The notes beneath the pieces are model-generated. The model was given only the letters and a program-made list of their open reading frames with translations. It did no database searches and had not been told where the DNA came from. Both the position numbers and the translations under genes were made by a program. Positions 19,217-29,355 of a stretch of DNA of 64,000 nucleotides are shown piece by piece. Source of the DNA: Pararoseomonas baculiformis (GTDB taxonomy: Bacteria; Pseudomonadota; Alphaproteobacteria; Acetobacterales; Acetobacteraceae); contig NZ_JAGIZB010000025.1 in NCBI RefSeq assembly GCF_017813395.1, forward strand, positions 1 to 64,000. The letters run 5' to 3'. Within the stretch, counting starts at the first letter, position 1. Every line of letters begins with the position of its first letter.

Positions 19217-19311
19217 GGCTGACGGGCCGCCGCCTGCTCTCCCCCGTGGGCAGGCGGCACGCCTTCCTGACTTCCCCTCGCCCCCCCGAACACGAAGCCG
19301 GAGCACCTTAC

Positions 19312-20907
19312 GTGCTGGATGCAAACCTGAAGACTCAGCTCAAGGCCTATCTGGAGCGCGTGGTCCGTCGCATCCAGATCACGGCCTCGGTGAATGACAG
19401 CCCGAAGTCGAAGGAGATGCTGGAGCTGCTGCATGACGTGCAGTCCGTCTCCAGCAGGATTTCCGTCGTGGAAAGCCGCGACGATGGCGAGCGCGCCCCC
19501 TCCTTCGCGCTGACCAGCCCGGGGCATGACATCAGCCTGCGCTTCGCGGGCCTGCCCATGGGGCATGAATTCACCTCGCTCGTCCTGGCGCTGCTGCAGG
19601 TGGGCGGCCATCCGCCGAAGCTTGAGCAGGCCATCATCGACCAGGTGCGCGAACTCGATGGCGAGTTCACCTTCGAGACCTATTTCTCCCAGTCCTGCCA
19701 GAACTGCCCCGAGGTGGTGCAGGCGCTGAACCTGATGGCGGTGCTGAACCCGGGCATCAAGCACGTCGCCATCGACGGCGCCGTCTTCCAGCAGGAGGTC
19801 GATGCGCGGCAGGTGATGTCCGTGCCGACCATCTACCTGAACGGCCAGGTCTTCGGCCAGGGCCGCATGGGCGTCGAGGAGATCGTCGCCAGGCTCGACA
19901 CCGGCGCCGCCGCGCGCGAGGCGAAGAAGCTTTCCGCCGAGGCGCCCTTCGATGTGCTGATCGTCGGCGGTGGCCCCGCCGGCGCGGCCGCTGCCGTCTA
20001 TGCCGCGCGCAAGGGGATCCGCACGGGTGTCGCGGCGGAGCGCTTCGGCGGCCAGGTGCTGGACACCATGGGCATCGAGAACTTCATCTCCGTCCCGCAC
20101 ACTGAGGGGCCGAAGCTGGCCCAGGCCCTTGAGACGCATGTGCGCGAGAACGAGGTGAAGATCATGAACCTCCAGCGTGCCGAGGAACTGAATGCCGAGC
20201 ACGGCATGCTCACGGTGCGGATGGAGGGCGGCGCCACGCTGCGCGCGAAGAGCGTCATCCTGTCCACCGGTGCGCGCTGGCGGCAGATGGGCGTTCCGGG
20301 CGAGGAGATCTACCGCAACAAGGGCGTGGCCTATTGCCCGCATTGCGACGGCCCCCTCTTCAAGGGCAAGGACGTGGCGGTGATCGGCGGCGGCAATTCC
20401 GGCGTCGAGGCGGCGATCGACCTTGCCGGCATCGTGCGCCATGTCACGCTGATCGAGTTCGACACCAAGCTGCGCGCCGACGAGGTCCTGCAGCGCAAGC
20501 TGCGCAGCCTGCCCAATGTGAAGATCCTCGTCTCGGCCCGCACGACCGAGGTGAAGGGCGACGGGCAGAAGGTGACCGGCCTGGTGTATGAGGACCGCGT
20601 GAGCGGTGAGCATCACACGATCCGGCTCGAAGGCATCTTCGTGCAGATCGGCCTGCTGCCGAACACGGAATGGCTGAAGGGCACGCTGGATCTCTCCCCG
20701 CGCGGCGAGATCGTGGTGGATGCGCATGGCCAGACCTCGCTGCCCGGCGTCTTCGCGGCGGGCGACTGCACCACCACGCCCTACAAGCAGATCATCATCG
20801 CGGCGGGCGAGGGGGCGAAGGCGGCGCTTTCGGCCTTTGACCACCTGATCCGCAGCTCCGCCCCCTCGGCGGCGGAGGCCGTGGTGCTGGAAGCGCAGGC
20901 CGCCTGA
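19312..20907 (+). CDS. ahpF: alkyl hydroperoxide reductase subunit F
   Basis: AhpF passes electrons from NADH through FAD and two disulfides to AhpC. The best start is GTG 19312: it has GGAG 8 bases upstream and yields [14 protein letters not shown], the canonical N-terminus. The product is 531 residues. The N-terminal redox pair is Cys129/Cys132 (SCQNC), FAD binding is at [12 protein letters not shown] (about 216-227), and the reductase pair is Cys342/Cys345 (CPHC). [13 protein letters not shown] near the end is also typical. Co-transcription with ahpC is likely. Confidence 0.96.
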   Translation: MLDANLKTQLKAYLERVVRRIQITASVNDSPKSKEMLELLHDVQSVSSRISVVESRDDGERAPSFALTSPGHDISLRFAGLPMGHEFTSLVLALLQVGGHPPKLEQAIIDQVRELDGEFTFETYFSQSCQNCPEVVQALNLMAVLNPGIKHVAIDGAVFQQEVDARQVMSVPTIYLNGQVFGQGRMGVEEIVARLDTGAAAREAKKLSAEAPFDVLIVGGGPAGAAAAVYAARKGIRTGVAAERFGGQVLDTMGIENFISVPHTEGPKLAQALETHVRENEVKIMNLQRAEELNAEHGMLTVRMEGGATLRAKSVILSTGARWRQMGVPGEEIYRNKGVAYCPHCDGPLFKGKDVAVIGGGNSGVEAAIDLAGIVRHVTLIEFDTKLRADEVLQRKLRSLPNVKILVSARTTEVKGDGQKVTGLVYEDRVSGEHHTIRLEGIFVQIGLLPNTEWLKGTLDLSPRGEIVVDAHGQTSLPGVFAAGDCTTTPYKQIIIAAGEGAKAALSAFDHLIRSSAPSAAEAVVLEAQAA

Positions 20908-20921
20908 TCGCGGCCCTCGCA

Positions 20922-20954
20922 CCCGCCCTCCGCCGGATGCCGGGGGAGGGCGGG
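20922..20954 (+). other. intercistronic hairpin between ahpF and oxyR
   Basis: A 10-bp stem (20922-20931 with 20945-20954) has a 13-base loop that can pair internally and no T run. It could reduce oxyR expression relative to ahpCF if they share a transcript. Confidence 0.4.
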
Positions 20955-20968
20955 GCCAGGCACGGCGC

Positions 20969-21919
20969 ATGAACCTCCGCGAACTGCAATATCTCGTCGC
21001 CCTGGCGGACCATCGGAATTTCCGGCGGGCGGCCGAGGCTTGTCTCGTCAGCCAGCCCACCCTCTCCACCCAGATCCGCAAGCTGGAGGAGGAGCTGGGC
21101 GTGGCGCTGTTCGAGCGCGCCCCGCGCCGGGTGATGCTGACCCCGGCGGGGCAGGATGCCGTGGCCCGGGCCCGCCGCATCCTGGCGGAGATGGAGGGCA
21201 TGCGGGAGGCGGCGCGCCGCCTTTCCCGGCCCGAGGCGGGCACGGCGCGGCTGGGCGTGTTCCCCACCATCGGCCCCTATCTGCTGCCCGAGGTGATGCC
21301 GCAGGTTCGCGCGCGCTTCCCGCAGCTGCAGCTCCTCCTGACGGAGGAGAAAAGCGACCAGCTTCTGACCCGCCTGCGCGAGGGGCGGCTGGATGCCGCC
21401 ATCCTCGCCATGCCGGTGCATGATCCCGCCCTGCATGGCGAACCCTTGTTCAAGGAACCCTTCCTGCTGGCCGTGCCCCGGCAGCATGCGCTGGCGACAC
21501 GGAAGAGCCTGCGGATGGAGGAGCTGTCCCGCTACAGCCTCATGCTGCTGGAGGACGGGCACTGCCTGCGTGACCAGGCGCTGGAGGTCTGCCAGCTTTC
21601 CGGTGCGCAGGAAGGGTCCGAGTTCCGCGCCACCAGCCTGGAGACGCTGCGCCAGATGGTGCTGGCCGGGCTGGGGGTTACCTTGATGCCGGCCCTCGCC
21701 GCCCGGGGCATGGCCCCCTATGCCGACAGGCTGCATCTGCTCCGCTTCGAGGATAGCCAGCCAAGCCGGCAGATCGGCCTGTTCTGGCGCAGGACCTCCG
21801 CGATGGGCCCCCTTCTTTCCCGGCTGGCCGAGGTGCTGCGGAGCGTCCCGCCCGGGCTGCTGGATCCGGAGGGCGAGGACGAGGCTGGCTCCCGCGCGGC
21901 ACTGCCCGCGGCGGAATAG
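20969..21919 (+). CDS. oxyR: hydrogen-peroxide sensor OxyR (LysR family)
   Basis: The 316-residue LysR-type regulator has an N-terminal winged helix-turn-helix (MNLRELQYLVALADHRNFRRAA...SQPTLSTQIRKLE). The redox cysteines fall at Cys199 and Cys208 in EDGHCLRDQALEVC, the same numbers as in E. coli OxyR, followed by FRATSLETLRQMV and PALAARG. It is therefore expected to form the peroxide-induced disulfide and to activate ahpCF through the site at 18536. It lies 61 bp after ahpF on the same strand rather than divergent, so autoregulation through the ahpC promoter is possible. Confidence 0.95.
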   Translation: MNLRELQYLVALADHRNFRRAAEACLVSQPTLSTQIRKLEEELGVALFERAPRRVMLTPAGQDAVARARRILAEMEGMREAARRLSRPEAGTARLGVFPTIGPYLLPEVMPQVRARFPQLQLLLTEEKSDQLLTRLREGRLDAAILAMPVHDPALHGEPLFKEPFLLAVPRQHALATRKSLRMEELSRYSLMLLEDGHCLRDQALEVCQLSGAQEGSEFRATSLETLRQMVLAGLGVTLMPALAARGMAPYADRLHLLRFEDSQPSRQIGLFWRRTSAMGPLLSRLAEVLRSVPPGLLDPEGEDEAGSRAALPAAE

Positions 21920-22137
21920 GCGCGGGGCGGGGGCAAGGCTGCCCTGCGGGCGATGTGTGTTGCGCCGCAGCACGCCTTCTGCCAGCTTGCCCGGGTGAAC
22001 CGGATCCTTCTTTCGCTGCGCAAGACGCGGCCCTGAACCGCCGCGGTGCCCGGCCCTGTCCGGGGCCTGCTGCCCGCTGATCCGTTTCCCGCCGTCATGC
22101 CGCCCGCGCCATGACGGCCTGCTGCCTGGAATTCCCC

Positions 22138-23619
22138 ATGACTGCTGCAAGACGCGCCCTCTCCGAGTGGTCGCCCAACGTCACGCGCGACCTGCTGGCC
22201 GGCACTGTCGTCGCCCTCGCCCTGATTCCGGAGGCGATCGCCTTCTCCATCATCGCGGGGGTCGATCCGAAGGTCGGGCTCTATGCCTCCTTCTGCATCG
22301 CCGTCGTCATCGCCTTCACCGGTGGCCGCCCGGCCATGATCTCGGCCGCGACCGGCGCCATGGCGCTGGTGATGGTCAATCTCGTCCGCCAGCACGGGCT
22401 GGATTACCTCCTGGCCGCCACGCTGCTGACCGGGGCGATGCAGATCGCCGCCGGCTATCTCCGGCTGGGCGACCTCATGCGCTTCGTCTCGGGCTCGGTG
22501 GTCACCGGCTTCGTCAATGCCCTGGCCATCCTCATCTTCATGGCCCAGTTGCCGGAGTTCGAGGGCGCGGGGCCGGTCTTCTACGCCATGGTCGCGGGCG
22601 GGCTGGCCATCATCTATCTCCTGCCCCGGCTGACAAAGGCCGTCCCGTCTCCCCTCGTCACCATCGTGCTGGGCACCGCGCTCGCGATCTGGCTGGGGCT
22701 GGACCTCCGCAATGTGGGCAATATGGGCGAACTGCCCTCCGACCTGCCCAGCTTCCTCCTGCCCGATGTCCCGCTGACCCTTGAGACCTTCTGGATCATC
22801 CTTCCCTACAGCGCGACGCTCACCATGGTCGGCCTGCTGGAATCGCTGATGACTGCGGCCATCGTGGACGAGATGACCGACACCTCCAGCGACAAGAACC
22901 GCGAATGCCGGGGGCAGGGAATCGCCAACATCGCCTCGGGCCTGTTCGGCGGCATGGCGGGCTGCGCCATGATCGGCCAGTCCGTGATCAACGTGACCTC
23001 CGGCGGGCGGGGGCGGCTCTCCACCCTCTGGGCGGGCGCTCTCCTGCTCTTCCTGATCCTCGTGCTGGGCGAATGGGTGCGGCAGATCCCGATGGCGGCG
23101 CTGGTGGCGGTGATGATCTTCGTCTCGGTCAGCACATTCCGCTGGGGCTCCCTCAAGGCCCTGCTGACCAATCCGCGCCAGTCCAGCTTCGTGATGCTGG
23201 CCACGGTCGCGGTGGTGGTGGCCACGCATAACCTGGCCCAGGGCGTGCTGGTGGGCGTGCTGCTGAGCGGGCTGTTCTTCGCCCATAAGGTGACCCGCGC
23301 CTTCTCCGTCACCTCGGCGCTGGACGAGGCAGGAACCACCCGCACCTATGGCGTGACTGGCCAGATCTTCTTCGCCACCGCCAGCGCCTTCCACGACGCC
23401 TTCGACTTCCGCGAGGGCGTCGGGCGCGTGGTGATCGACCTGACCGCCGCGCATTTCTGGGACATCACGGCGATCGGCGCGCTGGACCGGGTGGTGCTGA
23501 AGCTGCGCCACCACGGCGTGGAAGTGGAGGTCAGCGGCCTGAACGCAGCCTCGGCCACGATGATCGAGCGGCTGGGCACCCACCACCGCGAAGGGGCGGC
23601 CCTGGCGCAGGGGCATTGA
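22138..23619 (+). CDS. SulP family anion transporter with STAS domain
   Basis: From ATG 22138 the product is 493 residues; an ATG at 22111 would add nine with no better ribosome binding site. The N-terminal [41 protein letters not shown] is typical of SulP/SLC26 permeases. Many hydrophobic segments follow, and the C-terminal 100 residues form a STAS domain ([23 protein letters not shown]). Members move sulfate, bicarbonate or dicarboxylates, usually with sodium or protons. [16 protein letters not shown] segment occurs in many bacterial SulP proteins annotated as sulfate or bicarbonate transporters. The substrate is not determined. Confidence 0.9.
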   Translation: MTAARRALSEWSPNVTRDLLAGTVVALALIPEAIAFSIIAGVDPKVGLYASFCIAVVIAFTGGRPAMISAATGAMALVMVNLVRQHGLDYLLAATLLTGAMQIAAGYLRLGDLMRFVSGSVVTGFVNALAILIFMAQLPEFEGAGPVFYAMVAGGLAIIYLLPRLTKAVPSPLVTIVLGTALAIWLGLDLRNVGNMGELPSDLPSFLLPDVPLTLETFWIILPYSATLTMVGLLESLMTAAIVDEMTDTSSDKNRECRGQGIANIASGLFGGMAGCAMIGQSVINVTSGGRGRLSTLWAGALLLFLILVLGEWVRQIPMAALVAVMIFVSVSTFRWGSLKALLTNPRQSSFVMLATVAVVVATHNLAQGVLVGVLLSGLFFAHKVTRAFSVTSALDEAGTTRTYGVTGQIFFATASAFHDAFDFREGVGRVVIDLTAAHFWDITAIGALDRVVLKLRHHGVEVEVSGLNAASATMIERLGTHHREGAALAQGH

Positions 23620-23801
23620 TGCCGCGGGGGCCTTGGCGGGCGAGATCCGGAGAGGGCAGGGCCCTTTCCAAGGCCCGCGGGGCCATAGGTCAATGACCCT
23701 GACGCTTGGGCATGGGAGGAATGTGCCGCTCATGGTTTCCGGCATCGCGCGCGTTGCGCTAGGATGACGGCCTAAGCAACATTATTGCGGACGTCGGTGC
23801 C

Positions 23802-24887
23802 ATGACCACGGAAATCAGCGTCACCCGGACCCACTCGCCCAAGGCGCGGCCCGATGATTCCACGCTCTCCTTCGGGAAGGTCTTCACCGACCACATGTTC
23901 CTGATGGACTACGAGGAGGGGCGCGGCTGGCATGACCCGCGCGTGGTGCCCTATGGCTCCTTCACCATGGATCCGGCCACCTCCGTCCTGCACTACGGGC
24001 AGGCGGTGTTCGATGGGCTGAAGGCTTTCCGCGGCGCGGACGGGACCATCCGCCTGTTCCGCGCCGAGCGCCATGCGAAGCGCCTGAACAAGTCCTGCGC
24101 TGCCCTATGCATTCCCGAGATGGACGCGGACCTCATCCGCCGCTCCTTCGAGGCGATCGTGGCGGTGGACCATGAATGGGTGCCCTCCGCCCCCGGCACC
24201 TCCCTCTATATCCGCCCCACCGTTGTCGCGACCGAGGTGATGCTCGGGGTCCATCCCGCGCATCGCTACACCTATTTCATCATCTGCTCGCCCGTCGGCT
24301 CCTACTACAAGGAAGGCGTGAAGCCGGTGCGGATCCTGGCCACGGACAAGTATGTGCGGGCGGTGCAGGGCGGCCTCGGCGAGGCCAAGACCGCCGCCAA
24401 CTACGCCGCTTCCCTTGCCGCGCAGCGGGATGCGGAGCGCCAGGGCTACACCCAGGTGCTCTGGCTTGATGCGATCGAGCGCAAGGCGATCGACGAGGTC
24501 GGCACGATGAACATCATGATGCAGATCGGCGATGAGGTGATCACCCCGCCGCTGGCCGGCACCATCTTGGATGGCGTCACGCGCAACTCCATCCTCCAGC
24601 TCCTGCGCGACTGGGGCATGAAGGTCAGCGAGCGCCGCATCACCATCGACGAGGTGATGGCGGCCGGGCGGAACGGAACGCTGCGCGAGATGTGGGGCAC
24701 GGGCACCGCCGCCGTCGTCTCCCCGGTGGGCGAGCTGGGCTACAAGGGCGAGAAGATCGTCATTTCCAACGGCCAGACCGGCGCGCTGACCCAGAAGCTC
24801 TATGACGCGATCGTCGGCATCCAGTATGGCCGCACCAATGACCCGCATGGCTGGACCACCGAGGTGAAGGTTCCGGTCGAGGCCTGA
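23802..24887 (+). CDS. ilvE: branched-chain amino acid aminotransferase (long form)
   Basis: This 361-residue PLP fold-type IV enzyme transaminates Leu, Ile and Val with 2-oxoglutarate. It is the longer BCAT class resembling eukaryotic and actinobacterial enzymes: LHYGQAVFDGLKAFRGADG, FRAERHAKRLNKSC, YIRPTVVATE, the lysine-bearing GGLGEAKTAANYAASL, VLWLDAIERK and GTGTAAVVSPVG. A second, shorter BCAT lies at 33171-34070, so the genome has two. It is flanked by unrelated genes and probably has its own promoter. Confidence 0.93.
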   Translation: MTTEISVTRTHSPKARPDDSTLSFGKVFTDHMFLMDYEEGRGWHDPRVVPYGSFTMDPATSVLHYGQAVFDGLKAFRGADGTIRLFRAERHAKRLNKSCAALCIPEMDADLIRRSFEAIVAVDHEWVPSAPGTSLYIRPTVVATEVMLGVHPAHRYTYFIICSPVGSYYKEGVKPVRILATDKYVRAVQGGLGEAKTAANYAASLAAQRDAERQGYTQVLWLDAIERKAIDEVGTMNIMMQIGDEVITPPLAGTILDGVTRNSILQLLRDWGMKVSERRITIDEVMAAGRNGTLREMWGTGTAAVVSPVGELGYKGEKIVISNGQTGALTQKLYDAIVGIQYGRTNDPHGWTTEVKVPVEA

Positions 24888-25278
24888 TCCGCTTCGCCGC
24901 GCCCGGAGTTCCTGGCGCGGCGCCCGCGCCCGCTTCCAGCTGAGCCTGCATGGGGCGGGGCTGGGCCGGGCGGAAGCGCATCGGTGCCTCTTCCCTGCCA
25001 AGGGGGCGTGACCCGGTTCAGAGGGATCGTGGGGCAGTGCCGATCCAGCGGCCCGTGCCCGTGAGGGGTGTTCACAAGGCCATAAGCCCATGCTGGCGTT
25101 CCCGAGAACGCCGTACCTCGTAGCGCCTGGGGCGAGGGGCCGCTGCCGTCAGGATGGGACCGGTCTCCTGTCGTGATTCCGTCGCTCAATAAATGGAATG
25201 TGTCGTTTCCCTTAACGCTACGGCGTGATATGCAACCATAGCGAGAGACACCGACCCCACACTACTCCCGGAGGTTTC
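24888..25278. other. 391-base non-coding interval between ilvE and the GGDEF gene
   Basis: I see no supportable gene here. A perfect 7-bp hairpin on a CCGA loop occurs at 25095-25112 without a T run. Bases 25185-25255 are AT-richer and probably contain the promoter of the cyclase gene, but no clear -35/-10 pair can be named. Confidence 0.4.
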
Positions 25279-26304
25279 ATGCCGCCCGCGCCGCTGCCGA
25301 TCGGAGAAGCAGACCGGATCGCCGCCCTGCGCTCTTACGAAATCCTGGATACCGAGGCCGAGACGGTCTTCGACAACCTGGTCAGCTTCGCCTCGAAGCT
25401 GACCAAGGCGCCGATCGCGCTGGTTTCGTTGGTGGATAGCGAGCGCCAGTGGTTCAAGGCGCGGACAGGGCTGGACGCGGCGGAAACACCGCGTGAGCTG
25501 TCCTTCTGCGCGCATGCCATCCTCGATCCCAGCCAGCCCCTCGTCGTCGAGGATGCGGAGAGGGATCCGCGCTTCTCGGACAACCCTCTCGTCCTGGGAG
25601 AGGCCGGAATTCGCTTTTACGCAGGCGTTCCCCTGGTCAATCCCCAAGGTCATGCGCTGGGCACGCTTTGCATCGCTGACCGTCAGGCGCGTGTGCTGGA
25701 GGAAGACCAGCGCGAGGCGCTGCTCCGCCTCGCCGAAACCGTATCCACTGCCCTCGAACTGCGGCGGGCGATGAACCAGGCGCGGCTCCTCGCCATGACC
25801 GACGGGCTGACCGGGATCGGGAACCGGCCCTTTCTCCTCGACAGCCTGGACCGTGCCCTTGGCCGGCTCCGACGGCATGGGGAGTCCTTTGCCCTGCTCT
25901 ATGTGGATCTTGATGGCTTCAAGCGCGTGAATGACGTGCAGGGCCACCTGATCGGCGACCATGTGCTCCGGGAAGTGGCCGCGACCCTGCGGGCTTGTCT
26001 GCGCGCCGAGGATGTTGCGGCCCGCATCGGCGGCGATGAGTTCGCGATCCTGCTCTCCGGCCCCGATCTGCACGCTGACCTCGCGGCGGAGCGGATCAGG
26101 GGCGAAGTGAAGGCGCGGATGGATGAGAAGCGCTGGCCCGTGACGGTCTCGGTCGGGGCCGTGACCTTCCATGAATGCCCGGACGACCTGGAAGAGGCGA
26201 TGGCTGCGGCCGACGAGCTCATGTACGAGGCGAAGTTCGCCGGCAAGAACTGCGTGTCGCATAGTGCCTATCGCCGGGCCGCCGTCCCGCCTGTCGCCGC
26301 CTGA
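25279..26304 (+). CDS. GAF-domain diguanylate cyclase
   Basis: The start ATG 25279 follows GGAGG, so the in-frame ATG at 25225 is rejected; the product has 341 residues. Residues about 10-160 form a GAF domain of the type seen in free-standing cyclases (RIAALRSYEILDT, SLVDSERQWFKA, ELSFCAHAI, FYAGVPLV, GTLCIADR). Residues about 175-330 are a GGDEF domain with an intact RIGGDEFAILL active loop and an RAED inhibitory I-site five residues before it. It should make cyclic di-GMP from GTP under product inhibition. There are no membrane segments, so sensing is cytoplasmic; the signal is unknown. Confidence 0.93.
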   Translation: MPPAPLPIGEADRIAALRSYEILDTEAETVFDNLVSFASKLTKAPIALVSLVDSERQWFKARTGLDAAETPRELSFCAHAILDPSQPLVVEDAERDPRFSDNPLVLGEAGIRFYAGVPLVNPQGHALGTLCIADRQARVLEEDQREALLRLAETVSTALELRRAMNQARLLAMTDGLTGIGNRPFLLDSLDRALGRLRRHGESFALLYVDLDGFKRVNDVQGHLIGDHVLREVAATLRACLRAEDVAARIGGDEFAILLSGPDLHADLAAERIRGEVKARMDEKRWPVTVSVGAVTFHECPDDLEEAMAAADELMYEAKFAGKNCVSHSAYRRAAVPPVAA

Positions 26305-26390
26305 GGCGGGCATTCTCCGGCGGGACGGGGAATTCGGGCCGGTGCCCTGAAAACCTTGCCCCGGCGGCCTACCCCCGCTAAACCCCGGCC

Positions 26391-26423
26391 CACGCCGGCA
26401 CCCCTGGAGGCCGGCGTGTTTTC
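26391..26423 (+). terminator. rho-independent terminator upstream of rplY
   Basis: A perfect 9-bp stem (26391-26399 with 26410-26418), a 10-base loop and TTTTC follow the diguanylate cyclase. It lies about 55 bp before rplY, so it could also act in the rplY leader. Confidence 0.65.
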
Positions 26424-26477
26424 GCGCGCCCTGGTTGCGCCGCGGAAGGAAACCCAATTCGCGAAGGAATGACGGCA

Positions 26478-27119
26478 ATGGTCCAGACCATTCGGATCGA
26501 GGCCGCGGCGCGCGAGCGGGCCGGTAAGGGGGCGGCGCGCGCGACCCGGCGTGGGGGCATGGTCCCCGCAGTGATCTATGGGGCGAAGCAGGAGGCGACC
26601 CTTCTGTCCCTCGACCCCCGTGACGTGATGAAGGAGCTGCACAAGGGCGGCTGGCAGTCCCACCTGTACGAGGTGGCGGTGGCCGGCGCGGAGCCCGTGC
26701 GCTGCCTCATGCGCGACGTGCAGTTCCACCCCGTGAGCGACCAGCCGATCCATGTGGACTTCCAGCGCCTTGCCGCTGGCCAGAAGATCCGCGTGAAGGT
26801 GCCCGTGCACCTGGTCGGTGAGGACGTGTCCCCCGGCATCAAGGCCGGCGGCGTAGCGAACCTGGTGCGCCGCGACCTCGAGGTCCTGTCCGACCCGGAC
26901 AACGTGCCCGACTTCTTCGAGGTGGACGTCTCCACCGCCGAGATCGGCGACACCTTCCGCTGGTCCAACGTGCAGGACCACAAGGGCACCTCGCCGACCC
27001 TCGCCCGCGATTTCGTCGTGCTGACGATCGCGCCGCCGGTGGTGGTGGTGGAGGAGGTCGTTGCTGCTCCGGCGCCGGCCGCGGCCCCCGCCAAGGGCAA
27101 GGCCAAGGGCAAGAAGTGA
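26478..27119 (+). CDS. rplY: 50S ribosomal protein L25 / general stress protein Ctc
   Basis: The start at ATG 26478 has AAGGA nine bases upstream; ATG 26469 has no spacing from that site. The 213-residue product is the long (CTC) form of L25, which binds 5S rRNA. The N-terminal domain has IRIEAAARERAGKGAARATRRGGMVPAVIYG, followed by the TL5 beta-domain (VRCLMRDVQFHPVSDQPIHVDF). The C-terminus is an Ala/Pro/Lys-rich tail ending KGKAKGKK. It precedes pth, the usual order in alphaproteobacteria. Confidence 0.95.
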   Translation: MVQTIRIEAAARERAGKGAARATRRGGMVPAVIYGAKQEATLLSLDPRDVMKELHKGGWQSHLYEVAVAGAEPVRCLMRDVQFHPVSDQPIHVDFQRLAAGQKIRVKVPVHLVGEDVSPGIKAGGVANLVRRDLEVLSDPDNVPDFFEVDVSTAEIGDTFRWSNVQDHKGTSPTLARDFVVLTIAPPVVVVEEVVAAPAPAAAPAKGKAKGKK

Positions 27120-27124
27120 GGCCG

Positions 27125-27146
27125 CCGGGGAAGGAGACTTCCCCGG
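27125..27146 (+). other. intercistronic GAGA-loop hairpin between rplY and pth
   Basis: A perfect 9-bp stem (27125-27133 with 27138-27146) closes on a GAGA tetraloop with no T run. It probably stabilises or processes the rplY-pth message rather than terminating it. Confidence 0.45.
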
Positions 27147-27217
27147 ACCGCCTGGCTCTGCCGGTCTGGGGCGCGCATGCGAAAGCGGCGCGCCCTTTCC
27201 TTTAGCGGGATCACGGA

Positions 27218-27790
27218 ATGCTTCTGTGGGTTGGCCTGGGCAATCCGGGCGCGGAGCATGCGAGGCAGCGGCACAATATCGGCTTCATGGCGGTGGAGCG
27301 CATCGCCTCCCGCCATCGCTTCGGGCCCTGGCGCAGCCGCTTCAAGGGCGAGACCTCCGAAGGGCAGATCGGCGGCCAGCGCATCGTGCTGCTGAAGCCG
27401 CAGACCTACATGAATGCCAGCGGCAATGCCGTGCAGCCGGCCGCAGCCTTCAACAAGATTCCGGTGACGGACATCACCGCCTTCCATGACGAGCTGGACC
27501 TCGCCCCCGGGAAGGTGCGGGTGAAGAAGGGCGGGGGCGCGGCCGGGCATAATGGGCTGCGCGACATGCAGCGCGCCTTCGCCAGCCCGGATTTCTGGCG
27601 CGTGCGCCTCGGCATCGGCCATCCCGGCCATAAGGACCGCGTGCATGGCCATGTCCTCGGCAATTTCGCCAAGGTGGATGCGGAATGGCTGGACAGGCTG
27701 CTTGATGCCGTCGCCGACGCCGCGCCCCTCCTGGCCGAGGGCAGGCCAGAGGATTTCATGACGAAGCTCGCCCTGCTCACCCAGGGCTGA
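27218..27790 (+). CDS. pth: peptidyl-tRNA hydrolase
   Basis: Pth recycles peptidyl-tRNA released from stalled ribosomes. The 190-residue protein has all family landmarks: [18 protein letters not shown] with the conserved Asn and catalytic His20, [42 protein letters not shown] with the catalytic Asp and the GHNGL segment, and RVRLGIGHP. It lies between rplY and ychF, a typical arrangement. Confidence 0.97.
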   Translation: MLLWVGLGNPGAEHARQRHNIGFMAVERIASRHRFGPWRSRFKGETSEGQIGGQRIVLLKPQTYMNASGNAVQPAAAFNKIPVTDITAFHDELDLAPGKVRVKKGGGAAGHNGLRDMQRAFASPDFWRVRLGIGHPGHKDRVHGHVLGNFAKVDAEWLDRLLDAVADAAPLLAEGRPEDFMTKLALLTQG

Positions 27791-27865
27791 CCCGACCCCT
27801 AGCGCCGACCCGCCACCCCGGCGTAAGCCGGCGCCAACCCCAGAACCACGGAAAAGCAGGCCACC

Positions 27866-28960
27866 ATGGGCTTCAACTGCGGAATCGTGGGCCTGCCCAA
27901 TGTCGGCAAGTCCACCCTCTTCAACGCGCTGACGCAGACGGCCGCGGCCCAGGCCGCCAACTATCCCTTCTGCACGATCGAGCCGAACGTCGGCCGCGTT
28001 GCCGTTCCTGACCCCCGGCTCGACGAGCTGGCGCGCATCGGCAAGTCCATCAAGAAGGTGCCGACGAGCCTCGAATTCGTGGACATCGCCGGCCTGGTCC
28101 GCGGCGCCTCCCGCGGCGAAGGGCTGGGCAATCAGTTCCTCGCCAATATCCGCGAGGTGGACGCGATCGTTCACGTGCTCCGCTGCTTCGAGGACGGGGA
28201 CATCACCCATGTCGAGGGCAATGTGGACCCGGTGCGCGACGCCGAGACGGTCGAGACCGAGCTGATGCTCGCGGACCTCGACAGCCTCGAGAAGCGGCTG
28301 GTGCCCGCGCAGAAGAAGGCCAAGAACGGCGACAAGGAGAGCGCCGCCTTCGTCGCGCTGGCCGAGCCGATCATCGCCGCCCTTGCCGCCGGAAAGCCCG
28401 CCCGCACGGCGGTGCCGAAGGGCGAGGAGATTGCGGCCGCCCGCCTGCAGCTGATGACGACCAAGCCCGTCCTCTATGTCTGCAACGTGGAGGAAGGTTC
28501 GGCTGCCACCGGGAACGCGCATTCCGCCGCCGTGGAGGCGATGGCCAAGGCGCAGGGCGCGAAAGCTGTCATAGTCTCCGCCGCCATCGAGGCGGAGATC
28601 AGCCAGATGGCGGAAGGCGACCGCATCGAGTTCCTCGACAGCCTCGGCCTGAAGGATAGCGGCCTCGATCGCATCATCCGCGCGGGCTACGATCTGCTGG
28701 GCCTCATCACCTATTTCACGGTGGGCCCCAAGGAATCCCGCGCCTGGACGATCAACCGGGGCACCAAGGCCCCGCAGGCGGCCGCCGTGATCCACAACGA
28801 CTTCGAGCGCGGCTTCATCGCCTGCGAAACCATCGCCTATGACGACTTCGTCGCGCTGGGCGGCGAGCAGGGGGCGAAGGAGGCCGGGAAGATGCGGGTG
28901 GAAGGCAAGGAGTATGTGGTGAAGGACGGCGACGTCCTGCTCTTCCGCTTCAACGTGTGA
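27866..28960 (+). CDS. ychF: redox-regulated ribosome-associated ATPase YchF/OLA1
   Basis: The 364-residue Obg-family protein has the P-loop [12 protein letters not shown], switch [20 protein letters not shown], and NVEE in place of the GTPase NKxD motif, which explains ATP rather than GTP preference. A coiled-coil insert follows G3 and a TGS domain ([16 protein letters not shown]) ends the protein. Length matches the family exactly. YchF associates with ribosomes and is linked to oxidative-stress regulation in E. coli. Confidence 0.97.
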   Translation: MGFNCGIVGLPNVGKSTLFNALTQTAAAQAANYPFCTIEPNVGRVAVPDPRLDELARIGKSIKKVPTSLEFVDIAGLVRGASRGEGLGNQFLANIREVDAIVHVLRCFEDGDITHVEGNVDPVRDAETVETELMLADLDSLEKRLVPAQKKAKNGDKESAAFVALAEPIIAALAAGKPARTAVPKGEEIAAARLQLMTTKPVLYVCNVEEGSAATGNAHSAAVEAMAKAQGAKAVIVSAAIEAEISQMAEGDRIEFLDSLGLKDSGLDRIIRAGYDLLGLITYFTVGPKESRAWTINRGTKAPQAAAVIHNDFERGFIACETIAYDDFVALGGEQGAKEAGKMRVEGKEYVVKDGDVLLFRFNV

Positions 28961-28967
28961 ATGTGAG

Positions 28968-29000
28968 AAGGGCCCGGCGGTCTTCCCGCCGGGCCCTTTC
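28968..29000 (+). terminator. terminator after ychF
   Basis: A perfect 13-bp stem (28968-28980 with 28986-28998) with a 5-base loop is followed by a short T run. It ends the rplY-pth-ychF unit and faces the minus-strand small gene. Confidence 0.7.
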
Positions 29001-29045
29001 CCGTTTCCCCCTTGCCTGGAAGGCCGTCGCCCTCCGGAGCGGGGA

Positions 29046-29249
29046 TTACTGCGCAGAAGCCGCCGGGCGGCGATGGCGGGCGACCCGGCGATGCGGGGCG
29101 CGGCGGCGCGCCACTTCCTGGGTGACGGAGCTCGTCACCTCACGCGCGGACTCCACGGCCGTGGTCACGGCGCCCGGGGTCACGGCGTGGCTGGTGCCCG
29201 CCAGGCCGGCGAAGGCGAAAACAAAGAAAGAAGCAATAATCCAGCGCAT
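29046..29249 (-). CDS. small secreted basic protein
   Basis: ATG 29249 opens a 67-residue frame with a credible signal peptide (MRWIIASFFVFAFAGLAG, cleavage after SHA). The mature part of about 45 residues has an alanine/valine helix and a C-terminal run rich in Arg and His. A GTGAGG lies upstream. I recognise no family. A longer in-frame extension exists but lacks a start with a ribosome site and would place the signal peptide internally. The nearest genes are ychF and cysE, neither functionally informative. Confidence 0.45.
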   Translation of the reverse strand: MRWIIASFFVFAFAGLAGTSHAVTPGAVTTAVESAREVTSSVTQEVARRRAPHRRVARHRRPAASAQ

Positions 29250-29355
29250 TGCGGCCTCACATTCCCCTGTGGTGTGAGGATCATGACAGAGCTGCTGCTG
29301 CCGGCCAGTGAATTTGTGTCCATATGTAAACGAGATAACGGCGGTGTAATCCGCC